DNA from: Orlajensenia flava
Lineage (GTDB): Bacteria > Actinomycetota > Actinomycetes > Actinomycetales > Microbacteriaceae
Direction: 5' to 3'
Assembly (NCBI RefSeq): GCF_004801905.1
Contig: NZ_SSSN01000003.1
Coordinates: forward strand, 1-64,000
DNA: 64,000 bases
Below are positions 18,872-27,784 of the stretch, piece after piece; the first letter of the stretch is position 1; each line of letters opens with the position of its first letter. Under the pieces are notes generated by a model, which saw only the letters and a list, made by a program, of their open reading frames with translations, was not told where the DNA came from and did not search any database. A program made the translations under genes and the position numbers.

Positions 18872-18888
18872 CGTTGTCGTCATGACAA
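18869..18888 (+). promoter_or_regulatory. Leaderless promoter with inverted repeat at the VOC start
   Basis: TAACGT at 18869-18874 is the -10 box, ending 7 nt before the ATG at 18882. The inverted repeat TTGTC (18874-18878) and GACAA (18884-18888) straddles the start codon. It could be an operator for the AraC-type regulator encoded just upstream. Confidence 0.45.
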
Positions 18889-19298
18889 TGACACTCCGTT
18901 ACGCCAACATCACCGTCAACGACGTCGACGAGTCGCTTCCGTTCTACCGGGACGCTCTCGGCCTGGAGGTGCGCAACGACGTGGCATCCGGTGGTCACCG
19001 CTGGCTGACGCTGGCGAGCCCCGACCAGCCCGAGCTCGAGATCGTGCTCTCGGAACCGCACGCCGGTCGTTCCGCGGCGGATGGCGACGCCATGCAGGAG
19101 CTGCTGACGAAGGGCGTGCTGCCCAACATCGTGTTCGCGACCGCCGACGTCGATGCCGCGTTCGAGAGGGTGCGGGCTTCCGGTGCCGAGGTGCTGCAGG
19201 AGCCCATCGATCAGCCGTGGGGTCCCCGCGACTGCGCGTTCCGCGACCCGTCCGGCAACATGGTGCGCATCTCGGCCTCCGCCGCGAGCGCTTCCTGA
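18882..19298 (+). CDS. VOC (glyoxalase/bleomycin resistance) family protein
   Basis: Vicinal oxygen chelate fold protein of 138 residues with the two beta-alpha-beta-beta-beta halves visible: YANITVNDVDESLPFYRDALGLEVRND and FATADVDAAFERVRASGAEVLQEPIDQPWGPRDCAFRDPSGNMVRI. The closing FRDPSGNMVRI is typical of the metal-binding second half; the first-half metal His is not obvious. Function could be a small-molecule dioxygenase, isomerase or drug-binding protein. It sits 10 bp after the AraC gene with its own promoter-like box. Confidence 0.85.
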   Translation: MTMTLRYANITVNDVDESLPFYRDALGLEVRNDVASGGHRWLTLASPDQPELEIVLSEPHAGRSAADGDAMQELLTKGVLPNIVFATADVDAAFERVRASGAEVLQEPIDQPWGPRDCAFRDPSGNMVRISASAASAS

Positions 19299-19299
19299 G

Positions 19300-20061
19300 C
19301 TACTTCTTGATGCCGTGCTCGTCGTTGTACCGATCGACGACATCGTCGATCGGTCCGTCGAGCACGAGCGCACCCTTGTCGAGGTAGAGGCCACGGTCGC
19401 AGAAGCGCCGCAGGTCTCGTTCGTTGTGCGAGACGAAGAACAGCGTGCGACCCGCGGCCTTCATCTCCTCGATCCGTCGGTAGCACTTCTCGCGGAACAC
19501 CTTGTCGCCGACGGCGAGCACCTCGTCGACCAGGACGATCGGTTCATCGAGGCTCGAGATGACCGAGAAGGCGATGCGCACCTTCATGCCGCTGGAGAGG
19601 TGCTTGTACGGCGTGTCCAGGAAGTCGCCGATCTCGGCGAACGCGATCATCTCGTCGAAGCGCTCGTCGATCATCCGCTTGGTCATGCCGTGCAGTCCGG
19701 CCGTGAGGTACACGTTGTCGCGCACGCTGAGGTCGTCGACGAACCCGCCGGTGATCTCGATGAGCGGGGCGACGCCACCGGTCACGTCGACGGCGCCCTC
19801 GTCGGCGATCATCACGCCGGCCACGAGCTTGAGCAGGGTGGATTTGCCCTGACCGTTGCGGCCGACCACGCCGATGGACTCGCCCTGCCTCACCGTGAAC
19901 GTCACCCCGCGCAGCGCCCAGAACTCGTCGGGGCGGCTTCGCCGATCGCGTCCGGCGAAGAGGTCCTTGAAGCTGCGTCGCCCTCGGCGATTGCGACGGA
20001 AGCGGATGCCGGCGTCGGACACGGCGATGTCGATCACCGGAGCGGGCTGCACGTCGACCAT
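19300..20061 (-). CDS. ABC transporter ATPase, TagH-like polysaccharide/teichoic acid export
   Basis: ATP-binding subunit of a surface-polymer exporter, 253 residues. Walker A is GRNGQGKST (residues 67-75), the signature is LSSGMKVRIAFS, Walker B is PIVLVDEVLAVGD and the switch histidine is in FFVSHNERDL. The LSSGM signature and the EVLAVGD after Walker B are characteristic of the TagH/RfbB/Wzt group. There is a ~45-residue basic N-terminus and no C-terminal carbohydrate-binding extension. The ATG overlaps the stop of the permease gene by one base (TGATG). It probably pumps the polymer made by the 13-17 kb genes. Confidence 0.9.
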   Translation of the reverse strand: MVDVQPAPVIDIAVSDAGIRFRRNRRGRRSFKDLFAGRDRRSRPDEFWALRGVTFTVRQGESIGVVGRNGQGKSTLLKLVAGVMIADEGAVDVTGGVAPLIEITGGFVDDLSVRDNVYLTAGLHGMTKRMIDERFDEMIAFAEIGDFLDTPYKHLSSGMKVRIAFSVISSLDEPIVLVDEVLAVGDKVFREKCYRRIEEMKAAGRTLFFVSHNERDLRRFCDRGLYLDKGALVLDGPIDDVVDRYNDEHGIKK

Positions 20062-20858
20062 CAGATCTCCTTCAGCACGTTGCGCACGAGGCGGCTGAAG
20101 ACGAACACGCCGATGCCGAGCAGCGCCACCGAGATGAGCGCCGACATCCCGACCGCGAACCAGTCGAGCTCCTCGGGGAAGAAGCCGGCACGGTACAGGC
20201 TGAAGATGCCGGTCAGCGGGTTGAACGACAGGATCGAGCGGTAGTTGGCAGACAGGTCGCTGATGCCGTAGACGATGGGGGAGGCGTAGAAGGCCAGGCG
20301 GAGGATGAGTTTGACGGCACGTTCGAGGTCGCGGAAGAACACGACCAGCGGGGCGACGATGAGCCCGATCCCCACCGTCAGCACGCACTGGAGCACGATG
20401 GCCAGCGGGAACAGCAGGAGTCCGGGGCCGACGGTAGCGCCCGAGAAGATGGCGAACAGCGCCAGTACGGGCAGTGACGCGAGGAACTCGATGCCCTTGG
20501 AGAGCACCAGTCGGTTCACCCAGATCGACCGGGGGATCTTCGTGGAACGGATGAGCTTCGCCTCGCGGAGGAAGGCGCGCGTGCAATCCGAGATGGCCCC
20601 CGTGAACCACATCCACGGCAGCAGAGCCGTGAGTAGGACGACGATGTACGGCTCGAGGTCGGCATTCCGATGGAACACCTGCGTGAACACGAACCAGTAG
20701 ATCGCACTCATCAACAGCGGATCGAGGATCGACCAGAAGTAGCCGAGCACCGACGTGGAGTAGCGAACGCGCAGATCGCGGCGCGTCAGCAGCCGGAGCG
20801 CGTGACGGTAGCGCGACGCCGGCGTCCACTGCGGGCGCTCATCGCCGTAGGAAGTCAC
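20061..20858 (-). CDS. ABC-2 type polymer export permease (TagG-like)
   Basis: Membrane subunit of 265 residues with six hydrophobic segments and the N-terminal RRDLRVRYSTSVLGYFWSILDPLLM, a hallmark of polysaccharide/teichoic acid ABC-2 permeases. It pairs with the ATPase encoded directly after it. The start GTG at 20858 has TACGAT on this strand (20866-20871) 7 nt upstream, a leaderless arrangement. The nucleotidyltransferase gene lies just upstream in the same direction, with 54 bp between them. Confidence 0.9.
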   Translation of the reverse strand: MTSYGDERPQWTPASRYRHALRLLTRRDLRVRYSTSVLGYFWSILDPLLMSAIYWFVFTQVFHRNADLEPYIVVLLTALLPWMWFTGAISDCTRAFLREAKLIRSTKIPRSIWVNRLVLSKGIEFLASLPVLALFAIFSGATVGPGLLLFPLAIVLQCVLTVGIGLIVAPLVVFFRDLERAVKLILRLAFYASPIVYGISDLSANYRSILSFNPLTGIFSLYRAGFFPEELDWFAVGMSALISVALLGIGVFVFSRLVRNVLKEI

Positions 20859-20912
20859 GCGCTCTATCGTATCCAGCCGGACGGGGGACGCGGCTCATGC
20901 CGCCGTCTCGCC

Positions 20913-21605
20913 TCAGACGAACAGGTTGGCGCGCTCGAGGTCCTCGGCGAAGTCGATCTCCACGGCGTACAGGTCCGAGATGTCGACCGGCTCGATGAGG
21001 ATGCCGTCGCGCTCGATCGCCAGTTCGAGGCCGCGCTCGAAGTAGTCCTGGTCGCCGACCTTCGTGAGGTGGCGGATGAGCCGGGCCTTGTCGGCAGCGG
21101 AGATGTAGTTGATGCCGACAGCCTCGCCCAAGCCGCCGGTGACGGTCTTGGAGAGCTCCTTGATGTAGCCCTCGGCGCTCGTCGTGTACTTGACCTCCTC
21201 GTCGGAGACCTTGGCCGTGTTGACGGTCACGAACGACTGGTCGCGGGCGATCATGACGGCCGCGCGGTCGAGGACGGTCGGGTCGAACACGACGTCGCCG
21301 TTCATCCAGAGGACGCCGCCGGCCGGCGAGGCCTGCAGCGCGCGGAGAAGGCTCTTCGACGTGTTGGTCTGGTCGTACTGCTCGTTGTAGACGAAGGAGG
21401 CGTCGGGGAAGGCCTCGATGATGTGCTCGAGCTTGTAGCCGACGACGATCGTGACCTTGGCGTTGCGGCCGAAGGTGTGGTGGATGTTGTCGAACTGCTG
21501 CTGCATGATCGTGCGACCGTCGCCGAGCTCGGTGAGGGGCTTGGGGAGCGAACGTCCGAGACGGCTGCCCATGCCTGCTGCGAGAATGACGACCTGCGTG
21601 GTCAC
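20913..21605 (-). CDS. NTP transferase family protein (LicC/GlmU-N-like)
   Basis: Nucleotidyltransferase of 230 residues that should activate a phospho-alcohol or sugar-phosphate with CTP or another NTP. The nucleotide-binding loop VVILAAGMGSRLGRSLPKPL is at the N-terminus; GVLWMNGDVVFD carries the metal-binding Asp. The size and lack of a left-handed beta-helix fit the LicC phosphocholine/polyol cytidylyltransferase branch, which would supply the CDP donor for the neighbouring CDP-alcohol and TagF-like enzymes. The GTG at 21605 has AAGGAG 8 nt upstream. It is divergent from the ABC ATPase gene at 21866. Confidence 0.82.
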   Translation of the reverse strand: MTTQVVILAAGMGSRLGRSLPKPLTELGDGRTIMQQQFDNIHHTFGRNAKVTIVVGYKLEHIIEAFPDASFVYNEQYDQTNTSKSLLRALQASPAGGVLWMNGDVVFDPTVLDRAAVMIARDQSFVTVNTAKVSDEEVKYTTSAEGYIKELSKTVTGGLGEAVGINYISAADKARLIRHLTKVGDQDYFERGLELAIERDGILIEPVDISDLYAVEIDFAEDLERANLFV

Positions 21606-21865
21606 GATTGATCTCCTTGAAATGGCGGGTCCCGACCGACGCGGCGGCTTCCGTCTTCGGAAGTTCGCCTGTGGTTAACCCGGATGTGGCTGTGCGGACA
21701 CGCCTTCATGCCACTGTCGACACTATCCCGTCCGGCCGGTTCCGGCCCAGCAGGATAGGCCGACGTGTCCGTATTGTGACCGCCTGCTGGGTGAATTCCC
21801 AGACATGCGGGTCGCGGCATGACGTGCCCATGACGGGGGTCGGTCGGAATTGGTAGGTTGGGCGA

Positions 21866-23644
21866 GTGAGTTCCGTGCAGCAGACCCCTGACCCGCAGGA
21901 CCCGGCCGAGGGCGATGCGTCCGCGGCGGCCGCGGATTCCGCTGCGCCCGTTCGCCCCGTGCGGCAGCTACGCACCCGGGGTCCGGTACGGCAGCCGAAA
22001 CGCGGAACGGATGTCGACGCCGATTCTTCTGCACCGGCAGTGGAGGCCACCGCCGACGAGGGGGAAGACGCCGCCTCCGAAGAGCCGCTCGTCGCGCGGC
22101 CGGTTCGCCCCAAGGCGGCGCGCACGAGCTCTCCCCGACCCACCCCGTCGGACGAAGTCGCAACCACGACCCGACCAGCGGCGAAACGCCCAGCCCCGAA
22201 GAAGCCTGCCCCGAAGAATCCGGCGGCGAAGCGACCAGCCGCGGCCAGGACGACCCCCCCGTCGAGGCCGGCGGATGCGAGCGTATCCGACACGGACACG
22301 GAGACCGACTCGTCGCCCGCCGCACTCGACGCGAACCCGAATTCGGCCGCCGCTCCCACTCCGACGAAACCGTCCGCCCGCAAGCCGCCCGCTGCGCGAA
22401 CCACCGCCCGCTCCACGACGAAGCGCGCCGTGCGTGCACCCAAGGCCGGTCAGAAAGCCGACGCTGCGCAGCAAGACGTGGCCGCCCCGAGTGCCGTCGA
22501 CGAGCGCGAGCCCGTCGAAGCCGCGCCCGAGTCGTCAGCTGTCCGCGCGCCCCGCACCGCCGCTGCCGAACTCGTGCGGGACGCTGTCGCCGTCGCGCCC
22601 GCATCCACGCCAGCACGCGACGTGTACGTCGCGCCGGTCGATGAACCCGTCACGGATGCCCCGCCCGTCGACGCCGTTACGGCCGACGTGGCCGAGTCCG
22701 ACATCGCCGTGGAGTTCGTCGGAGCACCCCTCGAAACGGACGAGCCGGCCGAAGGCCTCGACTCATCGACCGACCTCGTCCAGGAGTTCGAGGCGATCGT
22801 CGCTCCTCCCGTGCGTCCCGCGCCGCGGAAGAAGCGACCGAAGGTCGTGCTCACGCCCGCTCCAGTAGCTCCGCCGGAGACCGCCGAGGCGGTGCTGCAG
22901 ATCACCGGCCTCAGCAAGAGCTTCGGCGACAACCATGCCGTCGACGGCATCGATCTCACCGTCCGCACCGGTTCCTTCTACGGCATCGTCGGGCCCAACG
23001 GCGCGGGAAAGACCACGACACTCTCGATGGTGACCGGACTCCTGCGACCCGACGCCGGATCCGTCCTCGTCCACGACATCGACGTGTGGGCCAAACCTGC
23101 TGCGGCGAAGCGCGTGATGGGCGTCCTGCCTGACCGACTGCGGCTGTTCGACCGGCTCACCGGAGCACAGCTGCTGTATTACTCCGGCGTTCTGCGCGGA
23201 CTGGACACCGACACGGTGCGCTCCCGTTCGGCCGACCTCGTCTCGGCGTTCGGACTGGAAGAGGCGGTGAACCGACTCGTCGCCGATTACTCGGCCGGCA
23301 TGACGAAGAAGATCGCGTTGGCCTGCGCCATGATCCACTCCCCGCGGCTGCTGGTGCTCGACGAGCCGTTCGAGTCCGTCGACCCGGTCTCCGCCGCCAA
23401 CCTCGTCGAGATCCTGCAGCGCTACGTCGGGGCGGGCGGCACGGTCGTTCTCTCCAGCCACGGAATGGACATGATCGAGCGCGTCTGCGACAGCGTCGCC
23501 GTCATCATCCAAGGCAAGGTCCTCGCCTCCGGCACCCTCGACGAGGTGCGTCGCGGGCAGCGACTCGAGGACCGTTTCGTCGAGCTCGCCGGTGGGCGCA
23601 AAGTCGCCGAGGGGATGGAATGGTTGCACAGCTTCTCGGACTGA
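21866..23644 (+). CDS. ABC ATPase with long disordered N-terminus
   Basis: ATP-binding protein of 592 residues. Residues 1 to about 340 are low-complexity and rich in Ala, Pro, Lys, Asp and Glu, including PAAKRPAPKKPAPKNPAAKRP-type repeats. The nucleotide-binding domain follows: Walker A GPNGAGKTT at 376-384, signature YSAGMTKKIALACA in place of LSGGQ, Walker B LLVLDEPFESVDP, and HGMDMI at the switch. The domain is of the drug/bacteriocin-exporter (CcmA) class and pairs with the permease that overlaps it by 25 nt. The GTG start at 21866 lies 6 nt after TAGGTT, a leaderless mRNA. The function of the tail is unknown. Confidence 0.88.
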   Translation: MSSVQQTPDPQDPAEGDASAAAADSAAPVRPVRQLRTRGPVRQPKRGTDVDADSSAPAVEATADEGEDAASEEPLVARPVRPKAARTSSPRPTPSDEVATTTRPAAKRPAPKKPAPKNPAAKRPAAARTTPPSRPADASVSDTDTETDSSPAALDANPNSAAAPTPTKPSARKPPAARTTARSTTKRAVRAPKAGQKADAAQQDVAAPSAVDEREPVEAAPESSAVRAPRTAAAELVRDAVAVAPASTPARDVYVAPVDEPVTDAPPVDAVTADVAESDIAVEFVGAPLETDEPAEGLDSSTDLVQEFEAIVAPPVRPAPRKKRPKVVLTPAPVAPPETAEAVLQITGLSKSFGDNHAVDGIDLTVRTGSFYGIVGPNGAGKTTTLSMVTGLLRPDAGSVLVHDIDVWAKPAAAKRVMGVLPDRLRLFDRLTGAQLLYYSGVLRGLDTDTVRSRSADLVSAFGLEEAVNRLVADYSAGMTKKIALACAMIHSPRLLVLDEPFESVDPVSAANLVEILQRYVGAGGTVVLSSHGMDMIERVCDSVAVIIQGKVLASGTLDEVRRGQRLEDRFVELAGGRKVAEGMEWLHSFSD

Positions 23645-25194
23645 GACTCCGACTGCTCGGCAACCTCTTCCGCCGTGGACCCTGGCAGGTCGTCGGCGTG
23701 GTCGTCGGGATCATCTACGGCCTCGGCGTCGCGGTCGTGTGCCTCCTCGCGCTCAGCGGCCTGAGGTTGTTGCCGGGGGTCGACGCCATCCGCGACGGCA
23801 TCGTCGTGGCCGGTTCACTGCTCGTCATCGGCTCGATCGTGGTGCCGCTCTTCCTGGGCTCCGACGACGCTCTCGACCCGCGACGCTTCGCCCTCTTCGG
23901 CATGCCGCGACGCGAACTGTCCCTCGGCATCCTGGCCGCCTCGTTCATCGGCATCCCGGCGCTCGTGCTGGCGATCTCCCTGATCGGCTTCATCGTCGCG
24001 TGGACGCGAGGACCCCTCGAGACCATCCTGGCGATCATCTCCGCCGCGTTGGCGTGGGCCACCTGCGTCATCCTCGCCCGCGCGAGCACCACTCTGGCGG
24101 CCCTGTTCCTCGCCAGTCGACGCGCGCGAGAGGTCAGCGGATTCATCGGCATCGCCGTGATCCTCCTCATCTCGCCGCTCGTCGTGCTGTTGCTTCAGGT
24201 CGACTGGAGCACGTCGGGGCGGCGCATCGTCACCTCGGCTGCCGACATCCTCTCGTGGACCCCACTCGGTGCCGTCTGGGCCGTACCCGGTGATGCGGCA
24301 TCCGGCGACTGGCTGCCGGCCATCGCGAAGCTGGCCATCGCCGCGGGCACGCTGTGGCTGCTGTGGCTGGCATTTCAGCGGATCGTCGAGCACACCCTTC
24401 TGACGCCCGGTCGCATCGTCGCCTCCCATTCCTACGGCGGGCTCGGCTGGTTCGGACGGGTGCCTCCCGGACAGACGGGGGCCATCGCGGCTCGGTCGCT
24501 CACCTATTGGCTGCGCGACCCGCGCTACTGGATGAGTCTCGTCATGATCCCGGTGCTGCCGGTGCTGCTCGTGGTCCCCCTGGCGGCCGTGCATGTGCCG
24601 ACGGGGATCCTGGCTCTCCTTCCATTGCCGGTCATGTGCGTCTTCCTCGGCTGGACGGTGCACAACGACGTCGCGTACGACTCGACCGCGGTGTGGCTGC
24701 ACGTCGCGTCGGGCGCCAGCGGGTTCGCCGACCGGGTGGGGCGACTCGTCCCCGCGTTCCTCCTCGGCATTCCGCTCATCGCGATCGGCACCATCATCAG
24801 CCTGCTGCTCTATCGGGACTGGAGCGTGTTGCCGTCGTTCATCGGCGTGTGCACGAGCCTGTTCCTCGCCGGACTCGGCTGCGGCAGCTTCACCTCCGCC
24901 CGCTTCCCGTATCCGGTCCCGAAGCCCGGCGCGAGTCCGTTCTCGCAGCCCCAGTCCTCTGGAACCGCAGCAGCAGCCGTGCAGTCGCTCACCTTCTTCG
25001 TCGCCATCCTGTTCACCGCTCCAGCGCTCGCGTTCGCGTGGATGGCCATCACGGTTGACCCCGCCTGGCACCTGGCCGCCTTCATCGACGGCATCGCCAC
25101 GGGCGTGGTCGCCCTCGTGCTCGGCGTGTGGTGGGGCGCACACACGTTCACGGTGCGGGGCCCCGAGATCCTCGCGTCGGCGCAGCGCGCCTGA
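23620..25194 (+). CDS. ABC-2 type transporter permease
   Basis: Membrane protein of 524 residues with about twelve hydrophobic segments arranged as two similar halves around a soluble loop (residues ~245-300). It is the partner of the upstream ATPase: the start ATG at 23620 lies inside the end of that gene and GAGGGG precedes it. No substrate-specific motif is seen. Comparable pairs in actinobacteria are annotated as exporters of unknown substrate. It is followed by a separate promoter for the DUF3039 gene. Confidence 0.85.
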   Translation: MVAQLLGLRLRLLGNLFRRGPWQVVGVVVGIIYGLGVAVVCLLALSGLRLLPGVDAIRDGIVVAGSLLVIGSIVVPLFLGSDDALDPRRFALFGMPRRELSLGILAASFIGIPALVLAISLIGFIVAWTRGPLETILAIISAALAWATCVILARASTTLAALFLASRRAREVSGFIGIAVILLISPLVVLLLQVDWSTSGRRIVTSAADILSWTPLGAVWAVPGDAASGDWLPAIAKLAIAAGTLWLLWLAFQRIVEHTLLTPGRIVASHSYGGLGWFGRVPPGQTGAIAARSLTYWLRDPRYWMSLVMIPVLPVLLVVPLAAVHVPTGILALLPLPVMCVFLGWTVHNDVAYDSTAVWLHVASGASGFADRVGRLVPAFLLGIPLIAIGTIISLLLYRDWSVLPSFIGVCTSLFLAGLGCGSFTSARFPYPVPKPGASPFSQPQSSGTAAAAVQSLTFFVAILFTAPALAFAWMAITVDPAWHLAAFIDGIATGVVALVLGVWWGAHTFTVRGPEILASAQRA

Positions 25195-25262
25195 GTCGAT
25201 CCGGTCATGACCGTCCGGATCGACCCGGACTCATCCGTCCGCGGGTGCCTAGACTGGAGGCC

Positions 25263-25550
25263 ATGATCGAGACATTCCGCGCGAGCATCGCCGATCCATC
25301 TCAGCCGGGCGGCGGAACGTCGACGCTCGATCGCGAGCTCGAGGAGCTGCTCAACCAGGAGGCCATCGAGCCCGGGGATCACGAGCGCTTCTCCCACTAC
25401 GTGAAGAAGGACAAGATCCTCGAGTCGGCCATCAGCGGCAAGCCGGTCAAGGCGCTGTGCGGCAAGAAGTGGACCCCGGGGCGCGACCCCGAGAAGTTCC
25501 CGGTCTGCCCCACCTGCAAGGAGATCTACGAGCGGATGCGAGCGGACTGA
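25263..25550 (+). CDS. DUF3039 domain-containing protein
   Basis: Small conserved actinobacterial protein of 95 residues recognised by ERFSHYVKKDKILESAISGKPVKALCGKKW and FPVCPTCKEIYERM. Cys in ALCGK plus the CPTC pair could bind zinc, but this is inference. The ATG at 25263 follows TAGACT (25250-25255) by 7 nt, within which GGAGG sits, so both leaderless and Shine-Dalgarno initiation are possible. Function is unknown. Confidence 0.88.
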   Translation: MIETFRASIADPSQPGGGTSTLDRELEELLNQEAIEPGDHERFSHYVKKDKILESAISGKPVKALCGKKWTPGRDPEKFPVCPTCKEIYERMRAD

Positions 25551-25590
25551 CCGTCCCTCGTCGCTGACGGCGATCAGCGACGACCGCTGA

Positions 25591-26913
25591 TCAGCGCCAG
25601 ACGGTGGGAATGGCGGCCTCTCCCACGCCGAGGCGGAAGGCCTCGATGGGCAGTTCCTGCATGACGGATGCGCGGTGCTCCCGAGCGGCCTGGGTTCCCG
25701 CGGCGCCGAGATGGCGCTCGTCAGCCACTCCGTCGACCATGAGCGGCACGTGCAGTTCCCGCTCGTGCGAGGTGTCTCCGGACCCCTCCTGCTCTCCGCT
25801 CGGGCCGTCGCCGATGAACACGATCTCCTCGCGCGCCGTCCGCGTCGAGTCGATGCGTCGAACCGCGCTCTTGCGTCCACCGACGCTGGCCTTGTCGAGG
25901 CTGGATTTGGCGACCGATACCCACTCGCCCGCATCATCACGGCGGGCGACGAGCTTGTAGACCATGCCGGCGGTTGGCGCTCCCGATCCGGTGACCACCG
26001 ATGTTCCGACCCCATAGGCGTCGACGGGGGAGCCGGAGAGGGCGCCGATGAGGTATTCGTCGAGGTCGCTCGTGACCGTGATCCGCGTGTTCACGGCCCC
26101 CAGCCGGTCGAGCTGCTCGCGCACGGCGCTGACCACCGAGGGCAGGTCGCCCGAGTCGATGCGCACGGCGCCCAGACCCGTGCCGGCCACCCGGATGGCC
26201 GTCTCGACGCCCTCATGGATGTCGTAGGTGTCGATGAGCAGGGTCGTCCCCGTGCCGAAGGCTTCGATCTGGGCGCGGAAGGCATCCTCCTCGCTGTCGT
26301 GCAACAGCGTGAAGGCGTGTGCGGCGGTTCCCATCGTCGGCAGTCCCCATCGCCGTCCGGCCTCGAGGTTGCTCGTCGCGGTGAACCCGGCGATGTAGGC
26401 CGCACGCGCGGCCGCGACGGCCGACTCCTCGTCGGTGCGGCGCGAGCCCATCTCGGCGATCGGCCGGCCCAGGGCGACGGACACCATGCGGGCGGCGGCA
26501 CTGGCGATGGCCGAGTCGTGGTTGAGGACGCTGAGCACGAGCGTCTCGAGGATGACGCCCTCGGCGAAGCTCGCATTGACCACGAGGAGGGGCGACCCGG
26601 GAAAGTACGCCTCGCCCTCGCGATAGCCCCAGATGTCGCCGGAGAAGCGGTAGTCGGCGAGCCAGTCGAGCGTGCTCTGATGAACGACGTCTCCGGTGCG
26701 CAGCCAGTCGAGCTCGGCGTCCGTGAAACGGAAGCGCGTGATGAGCTCGAGCAGGCGCCCGGTGCCGGCGACGACCCCGTAGCGACGACCGTTCGGCAGC
26801 CGCCTGGCGAAGGCCTCGAAGAAGCTCTCGCGGTGCGCCGTGCCACTGCGGAGCGACGCGTCGAGCATGGTCAGTTCGTAGCGATCGGTGAAGAACGCGG
26901 TGCTGGCGGTCAC
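25591..26913 (-). CDS. pncB: Nicotinate phosphoribosyltransferase
   Basis: Converts nicotinate and PRPP to nicotinate mononucleotide in NAD salvage. 440 residues, with the family landmarks [32 protein letters not shown] at the N-terminus, [18 protein letters not shown] and [11 protein letters not shown] (the phosphate-binding region), then [12 protein letters not shown] and [15 protein letters not shown]. The start GTG at 26913 has TAGGGT on this strand (26921-26926) 7 nt upstream, a leaderless start. It is divergent from murI with only 37 bp between the two start codons. The last ~40 residues are rich in Glu/Arg/Ala and less conserved. Confidence 0.92.
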   Translation of the reverse strand: MTASTAFFTDRYELTMLDASLRSGTAHRESFFEAFARRLPNGRRYGVVAGTGRLLELITRFRFTDAELDWLRTGDVVHQSTLDWLADYRFSGDIWGYREGEAYFPGSPLLVVNASFAEGVILETLVLSVLNHDSAIASAAARMVSVALGRPIAEMGSRRTDEESAVAAARAAYIAGFTATSNLEAGRRWGLPTMGTAAHAFTLLHDSEEDAFRAQIEAFGTGTTLLIDTYDIHEGVETAIRVAGTGLGAVRIDSGDLPSVVSAVREQLDRLGAVNTRITVTSDLDEYLIGALSGSPVDAYGVGTSVVTGSGAPTAGMVYKLVARRDDAGEWVSVAKSSLDKASVGGRKSAVRRIDSTRTAREEIVFIGDGPSGEQEGSGDTSHERELHVPLMVDGVADERHLGAAGTQAAREHRASVMQELPIEAFRLGVGEAAIPTVWR

Positions 26914-26950
26914 GGGTTTCACCCTAGCCGCCCGACTAAGCTTGCACCTC
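26914..26950. promoter_or_regulatory. Back-to-back leaderless promoters of pncB and murI
   Basis: The whole region between the two GTG start codons is 37 bp. It holds TAGGGT for pncB (minus strand, 26921-26926, 7-nt gap) and TAAGCT for murI (plus strand, 26937-26942, 8-nt gap). The two -10 boxes are only 10 bp apart, so each polymerase must use -35 contacts lying inside the opposite gene's start. Confidence 0.6.
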
Positions 26951-27784
26951 GTGACGGATGCGCCGATTGGGATCTTCGACTCGGGTGTCGGCGGCCTCAC
27001 CGTGGCACGCGCGGTCAAGGACCAGCTGCCCAACGAGTCGATCCTCTACATCGGCGACCTGGAGCACTCTCCCTACGGACCGAAGAGCATCGCGGACGTG
27101 CGGGCCTACGCCCTCGACGTGATGGACGACCTCGTCGATCAGGGCGTCAAGATGCTCGTCATCGCGTGCAACACCGCATCCGCTGCCATGCTCCGCGACG
27201 CTCGCGAGCGCTACTCGGTGCCCGTCGTCGAGGTCATCCAGCCAGCCGTCCGCCGGGCCGTCGCCGCCACCCAGAACCGTCGTGTCGGCGTCATCGGCAC
27301 CGTCGGGACCATCAACTCGCGCGCCTACGAGGACGCCTTCGCCGCCGCCCCGCATCTCGAGCTGTTCTCGGCAGCGTGCCCGCGCTTCGTCGAGTTCGTG
27401 GAGGCGGGAGTCACCACCGGGGCGGAGGTGCTGGCGGTCGCGGAGGAGTACCTCGCGCCGCTCAAGCGCGCCGGCGTCGACACCCTCGTGCTCGGATGCA
27501 CGCACTATCCGTTCCTGCGCGGAGCCATCTCCTACGTCATGGGGGAGGACGTCACCCTGGTCTCGAGCGACACCGAGACTGCCAACGACGTCTACCGCGT
27601 GCTCGTCGGTCAGGGGCTCGAGCGCACCGCCGCCTTCTCACCCACCTATCGCTACGAGGCGACGGGAACGAGCACGTCGGCGTTCCTCGACCTCGCCCAC
27701 CGCCTCATCGGTCCCGAGATCGCCACCGTCGATCTGGTGCAGACCGGAACACTTCACCTCAGCGCCTTGAAAGGACACCCGTGA
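26951..27784 (+). CDS. murI: Glutamate racemase
   Basis: Makes D-glutamate for peptidoglycan. 277 residues with both catalytic cysteine regions: [11 protein letters not shown] and [12 protein letters not shown]. The N-terminus shows [17 protein letters not shown], the typical aspartate-containing loop, and [12 protein letters not shown] follows. The GTG at 26951 gives a normal-length product; a longer open frame upstream overlaps the pncB start and is ignored. First gene of a murI-rph-rdgB operon with start/stop overlaps, an arrangement usual in actinobacteria. Confidence 0.95.
   Translation: MTDAPIGIFDSGVGGLTVARAVKDQLPNESILYIGDLEHSPYGPKSIADVRAYALDVMDDLVDQGVKMLVIACNTASAAMLRDARERYSVPVVEVIQPAVRRAVAATQNRRVGVIGTVGTINSRAYEDAFAAAPHLELFSAACPRFVEFVEAGVTTGAEVLAVAEEYLAPLKRAGVDTLVLGCTHYPFLRGAISYVMGEDVTLVSSDTETANDVYRVLVGQGLERTAAFSPTYRYEATGTSTSAFLDLAHRLIGPEIATVDLVQTGTLHLSALKGHP

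Noticed and set aside
25675..27780. Long upstream extension of rph on the plus strand
   Set aside because: Antisense to pncB and out of frame with murI; RNase PH homology begins at GTG 27781.
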